From contig NZ_KZ454944.1 of assembly GCF_002797415.1 (NCBI RefSeq), positions 395,745 through 459,744 on the forward strand: a stretch of DNA of 64,000 nucleotides, given 5' to 3'. A model generated the notes under the pieces. The model saw nothing but the letters and a program-made list of their open reading frames with translations. It ran no database searches and was not told the origin of the DNA. Of this stretch, positions 45,687 to 54,900 are shown piece by piece. The stretch is from Bacillus alkalisoli. GTDB lineage: Bacteria > Bacillota > Bacilli > Bacillales > Bacillaceae_I. The translations under genes and the position numbers were made by a program. Position 1 is the stretch's first letter; every line of letters starts with the position of its first letter.

Positions 45687-45861
45687 TAAGTTTCAAAACA
45701 TAAATAAGAAAATTCGAATGTATTAATAGTCGGCCCTATCATTAGATTGCCATGTCTATCAATCTAGTAATAGAGCAGTTTGAAAGCCACCGTAAAGACG
45801 AACTGTTTATTCTTATTTGTGAAATGTAAACTGTTGATTCTTCTAGTTCCATTCACTATCA

Positions 45862-45925
45862 CTGATCTAGAACTGTCCCTACGACCAAAATTTATCCTAT
45901 ATTTTTGATTTGTATACTACATTAC
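45862..45925. repeat. Dispersed repeat shared with 41514
   Basis: TCTAGAACTGTCCCTACGAC and the following AATTTAT..TATATTTTTGATTTG segment match 41514-41576. Confidence 0.65.
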
Positions 45926-45939
45926 AGGGATGTGAAACA

Positions 45940-45989
45940 GGGACGGGGTTCATTTCTCATTCTTGGAATGTGAAATGAACCCCGTCCCC
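45940..45989. repeat. REP-like palindrome A5
   Basis: GGGACGGGGTTCATTTCTC ... GAAATGAACCCCGTCCCC. Just 100 bp from A6, forming a tandem pair. Confidence 0.88.
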
Positions 45990-46089
45990 GTTTTACATGC
46001 ATCAACAAGAAAGATATTTTTCCTATTACATTCCACTTAATAGGAATTTATAGTAAAATTAAACTATTAATTTGTCTAATAGGGAAAAC

Positions 46090-46141
46090 GGGGACGGGGT
46101 TCGCTTTACATTTGTGCGAAATGTGAAGTGAACCCCGTCCC
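46090..46141. repeat. REP-like palindrome A6
   Basis: GGGGACGGGGTTCGCTTTAC ... GTGAAGTGAACCCCGTCCC, ending 3 bp before the stop of the oxidoreductase gene, for which it can act as terminator. Confidence 0.88.
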
Positions 46142-46144
46142 TAT

Positions 46145-47347
46145 TTATCGTGCGATGGAAAATAACCGTGCAGCTGGATGAAAATCTTTTGTGATCAAGT
46201 CTTTGATGATGGTTGCACCTAGCATGCTGTAGACTGTTCCGTTTCCGCCGAAGCCTAGGCAATAATATTCGCCAAGGCGGTTTGGGTGTTCCCCGATATA
46301 TGGGAAGCCATCGTGTGATTCTCCGAATGTGGCGCACCATGCATGCGAAAGTTTTGGTGAGAGTTCAGGAAAGTGCTCTTTGATTTTGTGAAGAATGCGC
46401 TCTCCTCTTTCCTCAATAATCCCCTCATTTAACGGTGCTTCAGCTTTATCTTCATCCAAGCCACCAGCCATGATTCTTCCGTCTTTTGTCGTTCTCATAT
46501 AAAGATAAGGACGTCTTGTTTCCCAGATCATCCACTCTTTATACCACGTTTTTAAGGAAGGCAGCGGTTCAGTGACCATGGCATACGAACGGTTTAAGTC
46601 TGCTCCGAGCTGATGAGCGAGAAAGTCATTTTCATAACCGGTCGCAAAAATAATATAACGCGCTTCAATGGTGCCTTTTTCCGATTCGCATGTAAACCCA
46701 TGAACGGTTTTGGTTTTATGGATAAGCGGGGTGTGTGCATATATTCTAACCCCTGCACTTGCCGCGTCTTTTAACAAAATCTGAACAAACTTATATGGAT
46801 TCACATCTGCATCTCCACTTGTTACGAGAGCAGCTGGTTTGGAAAAAGGAAACCTTGAAGAGATATCGGATGCTTGTAGAAATTCAACAGGAAAATCATG
46901 CTTTTTTAATGCATCATATTCACGAACAAGTTTTGGGACGTCCCCACTTGAGCTGGCATAGTACAGGCTTTCTTTAGGTCGGAATTCCGCATCTTCTGAA
47001 AGCCCAGATGCGATCTTGCTTAAATCTTTCATCGCTTGCTGACAAAGTTGATAAAAATAAACGGCATCTTGTGTTCCTTTTTCTTCAATCAGTTCGTGAA
47101 GCATTTTGTCACTGGAAAATTGCAAAAGCCCTGTGTTAGCGGAAGTACTGCCTGACCCAGGATGTCTTCTATCCATTAACACAACATCTAAATCTGTTTC
47201 TTTGCTCAATACGTGAGCACATAGTGCACCAGCCATGCCACCGCCAACAATCAATACATCACAAGAAATATTCCCTTCCAATTCTGGATACTGAGTAATA
47301 TTTGTATAAGTTTCAGGCCAGTATAACTGCCCATTATGTAATTTCAT
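46145..47347 (-). CDS. FAD-dependent amino acid/amine oxidoreductase (DAO family)
   Basis: 400 residues from ATG 47347 (GGAGGAGTAAAG upstream). Glycine/D-amino-acid oxidase (DadA-like) fold: FAD-binding DVLIVGGGMAGALCAHVLS near 30, SGSTSANTGLLQF near 65, a central substrate domain, and the C-terminal GFGGNGTVYSMLGA where the flavin is held. Precedes no Rieske domain. Oxidises an amino acid or amine, electrons to oxygen or a carrier; the substrate is not evident. Monocistronic with palindrome A6 at its 3' end. Confidence 0.88.
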   Translation of the reverse strand: MKLHNGQLYWPETYTNITQYPELEGNISCDVLIVGGGMAGALCAHVLSKETDLDVVLMDRRHPGSGSTSANTGLLQFSSDKMLHELIEEKGTQDAVYFYQLCQQAMKDLSKIASGLSEDAEFRPKESLYYASSSGDVPKLVREYDALKKHDFPVEFLQASDISSRFPFSKPAALVTSGDADVNPYKFVQILLKDAASAGVRIYAHTPLIHKTKTVHGFTCESEKGTIEARYIIFATGYENDFLAHQLGADLNRSYAMVTEPLPSLKTWYKEWMIWETRRPYLYMRTTKDGRIMAGGLDEDKAEAPLNEGIIEERGERILHKIKEHFPELSPKLSHAWCATFGESHDGFPYIGEHPNRLGEYYCLGFGGNGTVYSMLGATIIKDLITKDFHPAARLFSIAR

Positions 47348-47445
47348 CTTTACTCCTCCTCGTCTTCCATTCATTCCCCTGAAATTCGTGAAAAAAACGC
47401 GTGTAAGGAATTAATTTTGAAGATGAAGTTAGTTAGGTGAGTTGA

Positions 47446-47491
47446 GGGGACAGACACTTTGGTGCATTAGTGAGTCGTGGGGTCTGTCCCC
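47446..47491. repeat. GGGGACAGACACTTTGGTGCA palindrome B1
   Basis: GAGGGGACAGACACTTTGG ... GGGGTCTGTCCCCT, second palindrome family; another full copy at 61533-61580 and a half at 59898. Overlaps the end of the next gene's 3' flank. Confidence 0.75.
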
Positions 47492-47492
47492 T

Positions 47493-47873
47493 TTACTCAT
47501 GGGGTCTAAATCCTAAAGTGAATAATCTCTTTTTCATTTTTTCTTGTTCTGCAGGGGGGATTTTTAGTAGTGGTGCTAGTTCGAGTTTCTCCATTAATAT
47601 TTCTGCTTCAAAGGCTTGGGCTTGCTTGTTTAGTTGTGCTAAGTTTTGAACTGCTTCACGCGTATTTTCTTTTTGCAGGTTGTTTCTTTCAGTGAGTAGT
47701 ATTCTTGTTATTGTCTCAAAGTAATATTTTTCAATGCGTGATTTTTCTTCCATTATTTTAGTGATTTTAACTTGTTCAACATTTGATTGGATAATTAATT
47801 GTTTAAATTCTCTAAGTATATTGCCAAGCGCCATTTTTCTTTCTTTTCTTAGTTGGATGATTTTGTTCAGCAT
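47493..47873 (-). CDS. Hypothetical coiled-coil protein
   Basis: 126 residues from ATG 47873, with GGAAGGG upstream. Almost entirely alpha-helical and charged (KIMEEKSRIEKYYFETITRILLTERNNLQKENTREAVQNLAQLN), no signal or membrane segment. Likely forms a coiled coil. No family recognised. The gene stands alone, with a GGGGACAGACAC palindrome at its 3' end. Confidence 0.65.
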   Translation of the reverse strand: MLNKIIQLRKERKMALGNILREFKQLIIQSNVEQVKITKIMEEKSRIEKYYFETITRILLTERNNLQKENTREAVQNLAQLNKQAQAFEAEILMEKLELAPLLKIPPAEQEKMKKRLFTLGFRPHE

Positions 47874-48035
47874 AAACACCAATTCCCTTCCAATTCATGT
47901 GTCATTTTACCTAAATGAACTCTAGACTTTTAGTTTATTTTTTTAAATTTACGTTATTTTTACAAAATTCTGCTAGATTCTACAATTCTTATTTAATACT
48001 CTTTAATTGTACCGAAATTTAAGGAGGTAAAACAA

Positions 48036-50276
48036 ATGTTAAAAAGAAAAACGTTTTCCGTATTACTATCTATTTTTTTGTTAGTTTCAGTAATATTTCC
48101 AGCATATAGCTTTGAAGCTAATGCAAACGAGGGGCAGACCCTACTTATTACAGAAGTGTATTACGATACACACTTACCTTTTGAGCCAGAAGAATATGTG
48201 GCCATTACGAATACAGCATCAACGAGTATTGATTTGACTGGATGGCGTATTGGTGATGGGAATCACTTTGTTACGTTCCCAAATGGAACCATCATTCAAG
48301 CTGGTGAAACTTATTATATAGTTAGAGATGCTGATGCATTTATGGAACAAATGGTTGTGGATGTCATTCCTAATTTTGAGTATGGTGAAGATACAGTTTC
48401 TTCTATTCCACAAATGATTGGTACTGTTAGCCCACGATTTGCGAATAATGGAGATGAAGTTTTCCTATTTAATGGCGATGTATTAATCGATGTTGTTGTA
48501 TATGGTAGTTCCTCCTACATAGGCGATGGGTGGAATAGTTCTCCTGTACCAGGTGTACGAGAAGGTGAAATACTTGTTAGAAATCAAGATGAAGTTACAG
48601 GTAAGTGGATAGACACGAACAGCGCTAGCGATTTTATTTCTTATAGAAGTTATAAAGCTGGGCAATCACGATTTGAAACACCAACTTTTGAATTTGAAGG
48701 AAGCGTTACGCCATATACCTCCCCAGATTCTAGTTTTGAAGTTTTATCCGAACTTCTTGATACTGCGGAATATACGATAGATCTGAATTTATACGAGTTT
48801 CATAGCCCTTATTTACTTGATAGAATAATAGATGCGATAGAGCGTGGAGTTGAAGTACGTGCTTTTTTTGAAGGTTCACCAGTAGGCGGACTTCAGGATG
48901 GATCTAAATATGTTTCCCAACAAATTGTACAAGCTGGTGGAGAAGTTCGGTATATTATTTTAGACCGAGATGATCAACGTTATAAGCGTTATCGTTGGAA
49001 CCATGCAAAATACGCAGTAGTGGATCATAAAAAAATATTCGTTCAAAGTGAGAACTGGAAGAAGACAGGAGTCCCTGTAAATAATACATTTGGAAACCGT
49101 GGATGGGGTATCATTATTGAAAACCCTGATGTTACGGCACATTTCTTAACGGCATTTAACACAGATTGGAATTATCTGTATCGTGATAGCTTCCCATATA
49201 CTCCAGGCCATGAGCGATATGGAGAACCTTCACCAGGATTTGTACCAGATATGGATATCCCAACAGGTAATTATCCAGCATTGTTCCCAAGGAAAGAAAT
49301 TACAGGTTCTTTTAAAGTTACACCAATATTAGCACCTGACTCCACTTTCTTAATGGAAACTTCTATTATTGGGATGATTCGTTCAGCAAAAGATGTTTTA
49401 TATGTTGACCAAATGTACTCACACAAGTATTGGGGAGATATGTATGGTTCGCCTGAAACTGATCCTAATGTGTATTTAGAGGAAGTAATTGATGCAGCTA
49501 GAAGAGGAGTTACTGTTAGAGTGTCGTTAGGTTCTTCTTGGTTAGATCCTTCTAATCCACGTGATAACATTCATACAGTGGAGTATATTAACACTATTGC
49601 AGCTTCCGAAGGGTTAGATATGGAGGCGAAATTATTAGATACTACAAGAACTGGCCTTGATAAAACACATAACAAAGGTGTTATTGCTGATAATAAAGTA
49701 TTAATTTCAAGTATTAACTGGTCAGGAAACAGCCCTATGAATAACCGGGAAGCTGGTATTATTATAGAAAATGTAGAAGTTGCGCAATTCTATAAAGATG
49801 TCTTCCTATGGGACTATGAAGGCTCACTTTCTGGAAATGAAGAAATTATGAAAGAAAATTTCGAGACAGGTAGTAAAACTGCTTATGCAAAGGGCAACGT
49901 TCAACTTGGAAGTGGTGTTTGGGAGTTTGATAATGCAATCTTAGGTTCGTTAGATAGTGATAAAAAAGAAGGTGTTCGTGCAGCACGTATTCGTTCTGTA
50001 GGCTCCATTACTATGCTATACGATATTATCGGCGCTAAGTCTGTTTCCTTTTTACACGCAAACTTTGGATCAGACTCTGGAGCGGTATGGCAATTACAGA
50101 AATCTACAGATTTCGGTGATACATGGGTTAACGTTGGCGAACAAATGGAGAGTACAGCTACACTAGAATCTTACTCTGTCATAGTTGACGAAAATAAACC
50201 TGTTCGCTTCCGCATTACCGTGAATGGAAAAAGTGGCTCTCGAATCAATATTGATAATTTTAAAGTAAACTATTAA
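48036..50276 (+). CDS. Secreted LTD + phospholipase D-like protein
   Basis: 746 residues, signal peptide cleaved around residue 30 (FEANANEG). Domains: lamin-tail (LTD) domain ~36-175 (ITEVYYDTHLPFEPEEYVAITN, LTGWRIGDG), then two PLD phosphodiesterase half-sites, NHAKYAVVDHKKIF near 323 and THNKGVIADNKVLI near 545, each HxK(x4)D. A C-terminal jelly-roll-like domain (~610-746, ENFETGSKTAYAKGNV) may bind substrate. Extracellular DNA or phospholipid hydrolysis is likely; LTD domains often accompany extracellular nucleases. ATG behind AAGGAGG. Confidence 0.9.
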   Translation: MLKRKTFSVLLSIFLLVSVIFPAYSFEANANEGQTLLITEVYYDTHLPFEPEEYVAITNTASTSIDLTGWRIGDGNHFVTFPNGTIIQAGETYYIVRDADAFMEQMVVDVIPNFEYGEDTVSSIPQMIGTVSPRFANNGDEVFLFNGDVLIDVVVYGSSSYIGDGWNSSPVPGVREGEILVRNQDEVTGKWIDTNSASDFISYRSYKAGQSRFETPTFEFEGSVTPYTSPDSSFEVLSELLDTAEYTIDLNLYEFHSPYLLDRIIDAIERGVEVRAFFEGSPVGGLQDGSKYVSQQIVQAGGEVRYIILDRDDQRYKRYRWNHAKYAVVDHKKIFVQSENWKKTGVPVNNTFGNRGWGIIIENPDVTAHFLTAFNTDWNYLYRDSFPYTPGHERYGEPSPGFVPDMDIPTGNYPALFPRKEITGSFKVTPILAPDSTFLMETSIIGMIRSAKDVLYVDQMYSHKYWGDMYGSPETDPNVYLEEVIDAARRGVTVRVSLGSSWLDPSNPRDNIHTVEYINTIAASEGLDMEAKLLDTTRTGLDKTHNKGVIADNKVLISSINWSGNSPMNNREAGIIIENVEVAQFYKDVFLWDYEGSLSGNEEIMKENFETGSKTAYAKGNVQLGSGVWEFDNAILGSLDSDKKEGVRAARIRSVGSITMLYDIIGAKSVSFLHANFGSDSGAVWQLQKSTDFGDTWVNVGEQMESTATLESYSVIVDENKPVRFRITVNGKSGSRINIDNFKVNY

Positions 50277-50297
50277 ATTGGATATCATAAAATAATT

Positions 50298-50330
50298 GGG
50301 GACGGGGTTCATTTCTCATTTTTAGAATGC
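50298..50330. repeat. Half of REP-like palindrome (A8)
   Basis: GGGGACGGGGTTCATTTCTC with only its left arm; the right side is replaced by GCGTCGAGGGG, start of the 50336 repeat. Confidence 0.7.
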
Positions 50331-50335
50331 GTCGA

Positions 50336-50460
50336 GGGGCGTTGGATGCTTTTGCTTTGGGAGTTGTGGCTTGGAGCGGTAGGTTAGTTCTACAGGTAGG
50401 GCGCACGAGGGATTTATGATTGTATTCGCACCTCTGGGAGACGGACATTTACGAAAAAGT
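50336..50460. repeat. GGGCGTTGGATGC dispersed repeat, copy 2
   Basis: Matches 27570-27695 from GGGGCGTTGGATGC to GACGGACATTTA with scattered differences; sits between the PLD gene and the YvrJ gene. Confidence 0.75.
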
Positions 50461-50484
50461 GTACTTTGACAGGTAATAGGAGAT

Positions 50485-50532
50485 AGTGGTTAGCGGATAA
50501 ATAGTTGATACAATAACTAACCGCTAACCACT
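50485..50532. terminator. Bidirectional terminator
   Basis: Perfect stem AGTGGTTAGCGG/CCGCTAACCACT followed by T7 on the + strand; located just after the yvrJ-like stop. Confidence 0.8.
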
Positions 50533-50536
50533 TTTT

Positions 50537-50704
50537 TTATTTAATTTGCCTTTTCTGCATCACATCTAAAGAATTGGGTACGGATTGTTGGTGTTGTAGG
50601 GTAAAGATTATTTTGTCCAGTTTTTGTTCCATTCTCATTAGTAGGTAGAATGTGACCGCAACAGGAAATCCAACATCACTTATCCACGTCAACCATGGAT
50701 CCAT
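50537..50704 (-). CDS. YvrJ-family small membrane protein
   Basis: 55 residues, read from the sequence as a short minus-strand gene: MDPWLTWISDVGFPVAVTFY then LLMRMEQKLDKI. One N-terminal membrane helix followed by a charged helix, the YvrJ pattern of Bacillus. ATG 50704 has AAAGGAGG with correct spacing. Third gene of a conserved DUF1659-DUF2922-YvrJ set; the family resembles holin-like small proteins but its role is unknown. Confidence 0.85.
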   Translation of the reverse strand: MDPWLTWISDVGFPVAVTFYLLMRMEQKLDKIIFTLQHQQSVPNSLDVMQKRQIK

Positions 50705-50746
50705 TGTGAGTTCCTCCTTTCTAGAAGATTAAATGTACGTTTGAAA

Positions 50747-50775
50747 AAAAGGCCTACAAAGTTGTAGACCTTTTC
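50747..50775 (-). terminator. Hairpin between DUF2922 and YvrJ genes
   Basis: AAAAGGTCTACAAC/TTTGTAGGCCTTTT stem followed by T run on the minus strand; lowers expression of the third gene. Confidence 0.75.
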
Positions 50776-50787
50776 CTTGAAACAAGA

Positions 50788-51003
50788 TTAAGAGATTGCT
50801 ATAGTTTGTACGTTTCTCTCGACGATTCGAGCACTATGCTTGTCCACGAAGTCTCCACCAGTAGAAGAAAATACTCCGGCTTGGACGATGGCATCCATGG
50901 CAGTGGATAGTTCACCAGCTGTCATGTTTTCTCTCGGCTCATCAATCGTTAAGCGCGCGAGTTTCCCATCCTCGTTAACAAAAAACAATTCTAATACTTT
51001 CAT
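50788..51003 (-). CDS. DUF2922 family protein
   Basis: 71 residues: KVLELFFVNEDGKLARLTIDEPRENMT, then a helix ELSTAMDAIVQAGVFSS and ARIVERNVQTIAIS, matching the DUF2922 pattern of short Bacillus proteins. ATG behind AAGGAGG. Always found next to DUF1659 in these genomes (family knowledge). Function unknown. Confidence 0.85.
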   Translation of the reverse strand: MKVLELFFVNEDGKLARLTIDEPRENMTAGELSTAMDAIVQAGVFSSTGGDFVDKHSARIVERNVQTIAIS

Positions 51004-51020
51004 TTTACATCCTCCTTAGA

Positions 51021-51242
51021 TTATAGATTAATAAGTTGACTTGAATCATTGCGGACTATTTTGTCTAGTGAGTGAACTTGTAAGCCAATAATTGCTTGTG
51101 CAGCTTCATAAAGGCCACTGTGCTCCGCTTCCAATTTAATATTGTTGTAGTTTTTTGTTTTGTACAGCGGGTTCCCGTCAAAATCTACTCCAGTAAAATA
51201 CACGATACGTAATTGAGAGTTTTCTTTGAATGCTTGCGTCAT
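51021..51242 (-). CDS. DUF1659 family protein
   Basis: 73 residues from ATG 51242 (GGAGG 8 bp upstream; an in-frame GTG at 51251 overlaps the site). TQAFKENSQLRIVYFTGVDF and KTKNYNNIKLEAEHSGLYEAAQAI are typical of DUF1659. First gene of the trio, 17 bp before DUF2922. Function unknown. Confidence 0.85.
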   Translation of the reverse strand: MTQAFKENSQLRIVYFTGVDFDGNPLYKTKNYNNIKLEAEHSGLYEAAQAIIGLQVHSLDKIVRNDSSQLINL

Positions 51243-51326
51243 CTTTATCACCTCCTTTCACCATTATTGTAAAAAGAAAGGCGGAAAAAGTAGCATGGAA
51301 GTGCAAATTTTTTAAAAGTGTGAAGT

Positions 51327-51350
51327 GGGGACGGGGTTGGTTTCTCATTT
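51327..51350. repeat. Half of REP-like palindrome (A9)
   Basis: TGAAGTGGGGACGGGGTTGG with left arm only; closely matches the reverse complement of the half at 60081-60108. Confidence 0.65.
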
Positions 51351-51379
51351 TGAAGAAGCTAGTATCACTGTTTTACCAC

Positions 51380-51640
51380 TTTATCATTAACTTTTCCGCT
51401 TTCAGACGATGATTATGGAGGAAGAAGGTACGGACTATGCTTAATAGTGTCTGTAGGATGTGTTTTCGGAGGAGGTATTTTTCTTTTATCGGCGGAAATC
51501 GGGTTGTAATCGGCGAAAATCAGGGATTTACCGGCGAAAATGGAAGATTAATCAGCGCAAATTCGGTATCAATCGGCGACAGAAATTTTTTATCGGCGAA
51601 AATAGTAAGTTATCGGCGAAATAGTAAGTTTATCAGCGAA
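51380..51640. repeat. 260-bp direct repeat with ATCGGCGAAAAT array, copy 1
   Basis: Starts TTATCATTAAC...CCGCTTTCAG and runs into about nine ATCGGCGAAA-type units (51494-51640). A homologous copy at 55631-55893 lies just beyond the LPXTG nuclease gene, in the same orientation. Confidence 0.8.
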
Positions 51641-51912
51641 GCTAAAAAACACCGAGGGGAAAGACCCGCGGTTCATAGCGGCGAATTCATTTTACTAAAA
51701 TCAACAACAACAAAGATACGAAATTTGGTAGGTATCGTGGTCCTTGCACCCCGCAACCCGCAATAACCGAACGATTTTTATTAATTTTTTATTGAATGTT
51801 TGTAAATTTAGACAAAAAAGTACAAAATACTCAAAAATATGGTAAAATCATTAAGTATTTACGTAAAACACATTGACGTAAATTGATATTTACATATAAG
51901 GGAGGAAATGAA

Positions 51913-54900
51913 GTGTCTTTTTTTGAAGGATGTAAGAATAGGTTTATAGCAATTTTCTTATCTATTATTCTAGTATTTTCGCATTTTGGTACGATTGTTT
52001 CACCAATTTCGGTTTCTGCTGAGCAAACGGAATTAACAACGGTTGTTGAGTGGAATTTTAACCATGATCAGCCTATTGCAACAGGTGGAACGGAAAGCAA
52101 TGCCACTCAAGAAATTACCTCGGCTGGTTCGACTATAACAGGATATGTTGTCGGCCATGGCAGTAATTCAAGAGCTATTAATTCTAATCGTTGGCATGTA
52201 GGAGAAGAAAAATACTGGATGATTAAGTTTAATACAGTTGGATATGAAAACTTAAGTCTTTCATCCAAGCAATATGGCTCCTCAACTGGACCAAGAGATT
52301 TTCAAGTTCAGTATAGTTTAGATGGTCAAGCATGGCAGAATATATCTGGTGGAGACCTTGAAATTGTAGGGGTTAACACTTGGAACTCAATAGACAACCT
52401 TTCATTACCTCAAGAAGCTAATAATCAAGAAACAGTTTATGTTAGATGGCTAAATACAAGCAATGTCTCTATTGGTGGTAACACTGTAGGTTCGACTGGA
52501 ACGAACCGTATGGACGATATTGTTGTGACAAGTAGTACAGCACCTATTGAAGTACCTGGTGATGATGAAGATACAGAACCTAAAGTCCTGTCTATTTCTG
52601 AAGCTCGTGGAATGGGTGGACAAGAAGTAACGGTTACAGGAGTAGCTAATATAAGCCAAGGCTTATTAAATTCTTCTCAATTCTCTTTATATATCCAAGA
52701 TGGCGATGCGGGCATACAGCTATTCAACTTTAATGCTCAAAATTTCCCAACTGTTGAAGAGGGAGACTTCGTTCAAGTTACTGGAAAAGTTGGAGAATTT
52801 AATAATGTCACTCAGATAGAAGTTTCTACAATAGAAATTCTGGAAAGCAATCATGCTGTTGTAGCAAAAAACATTGATCTTTCTGTTTATGCAGATGCAG
52901 CGTTAGCAGAATCTTATGAAGGCCAATTAGTAACGTTTGAAGGGTACATCAGAAATATTAATGATTATTTTAATGGTGGCTCTAGTATTTCTATTATTAA
53001 TAATGACTTTGAATCGGTGGATATCCGCGTTTGGGAAAGCACGGGCATCGATCTTTCTAAATTAGAGAAAAATGCTTGGTATGAAATTACTGCTATTTCT
53101 AGCCAGTATGGAAATACCTATCAAGTACTACCAAGAAGTAGTGCGGATATCGTGAAATTAGCGGAACAAAAAGACGCACCAACTACTGCATATAGAGAGT
53201 TTGTAGCAAAAGTAGCTGCGGTGGTAGATGGAGATACGATTCGATTAACTACTCCAATTTTAGGTGCAACGAATGTGCGCTTTTTAAATATGGATACTGC
53301 AGAAACATACCATGCTATTCGTAACGAACTAGACCAGCACCAAATGGATCATGGAAAAAGAGCTGGTGAACACTTAAGAACGATGATTCAAGATGGCGAT
53401 ACGGTGACATTACGACTTGGAAGTGAGCCATTAGATGGTTATGGTCGTTTACTTGCAGAGGTTATTACAGAGGACGGGCTAAATACGAATCTACAAATGG
53501 TTCGAGATGGATTTGCACCTACTTATTTTATTTATCCGTTTGAAAATGATACCGTGGCAGAATATGCAGCGGCGTTAAAGTATGCAAGAGAAAACGAACT
53601 TGGTATTTGGAATCCAGAAGATCCACTTTTAGAAATGCCGTTCGTTTTCCGTGCGAGAGAACGTGGTAGTCAATTATCTCGTTTTGTTGGAAACTTTGAA
53701 ACGAAAGAGTATGTAGCACCAGATCATTATGAGATTATTCCGCCTGAATATCGCGTGTTTTTTACGAAATCGCAAGCCAATAGTTTAGGCTATCAACCTC
53801 TTCAACTATCAGATGAAGAATCAATTGATATGGATAAAAATGCACTTGGTGTAGAATTCCAAGGAACAGATAACGCGGAGAATGTACTACAAGACGTAAC
53901 CTTAATTACAACTGGTGCTTATGGATCTTCTATTTCATGGGAATCAAGTAATGTAGAAGTGATTTCTACTACAGGTATAGTCACGAACCCTAAATATGAG
54001 AGTGTAGAAGTTACCTTAACAGCTACCTTACAAAAAGGTGCTTTACAAGAGACGAAGAGCTTTACTGTTATTGTTAAACCAGCCATCTTTGAACTAGTAA
54101 GTTGGCATTTTAATGGTGAGAGCCCAGTAGCTACTGGTGGAATCGAAAGTAATGCTAGTCAAGAGATTCGTATAGTAGGTGCAACAGGAACTGGATATGT
54201 TGCAGGCCATGGAAGCTCATCAAGAGCAATCAACTCTAATGGTTGGCATAATACTGGTGAAGAGAAGTACTGGTTCATTGAATTTAGTACATTAGGGTAT
54301 AAAAATGTAACACTTTCGTCCAAACAGTTTGGATCGAACACGGGTCCAAGAGATTTCGTCGTTCAATATAGCCTTGATGGGACAAATTGGACAGAAGTTG
54401 CAAATACAAATGTTACGGTTGGGAACAATTGGACATCTGGAGTGTTAAATAATATTTCTTTACCACAAGAAGTAGAAAATCAAGAAAACGTTTATGTTAG
54501 ATGGTTAAACACATCGAATGTATCAATCAATTCAGGCATAGTTGGTTCTGGCGGAACAAACAGGATGGAAGATGTTGTTATTAGTGGGAATGAAGGATTA
54601 TTTAATGGTGAACCAGTCGATGGTGAGGATCCGGTAGATGAACCAGTCGATACGCCAGAAGATCCGATAGTTGATAATGGCACTATTACAGTTAACCCAA
54701 ATGTTAGTGAATTCGAAAACGGTGCTACCGTTGAAGTAAAGCTTAGCGATGGAGACATTACTTATGAGACTGTTAAAGTAACAGGAAGTACAATTAGGCA
54801 GCTTATCGAAAAAAATGCTCAATTAAACCTTGTAACAAATCATGTGAATGTAACTATTCCATTAACTATTTTTACTTCTCATCTAGATGAAGATGTAGAA

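Noticed and set aside
51494-51640. Possible CRISPR array (ATCGGCGAAAAT units), also at 55738-55893
   Set aside because: Units are only ~12 bp with short, irregular gaps; no spacers of constant length and no cas genes.
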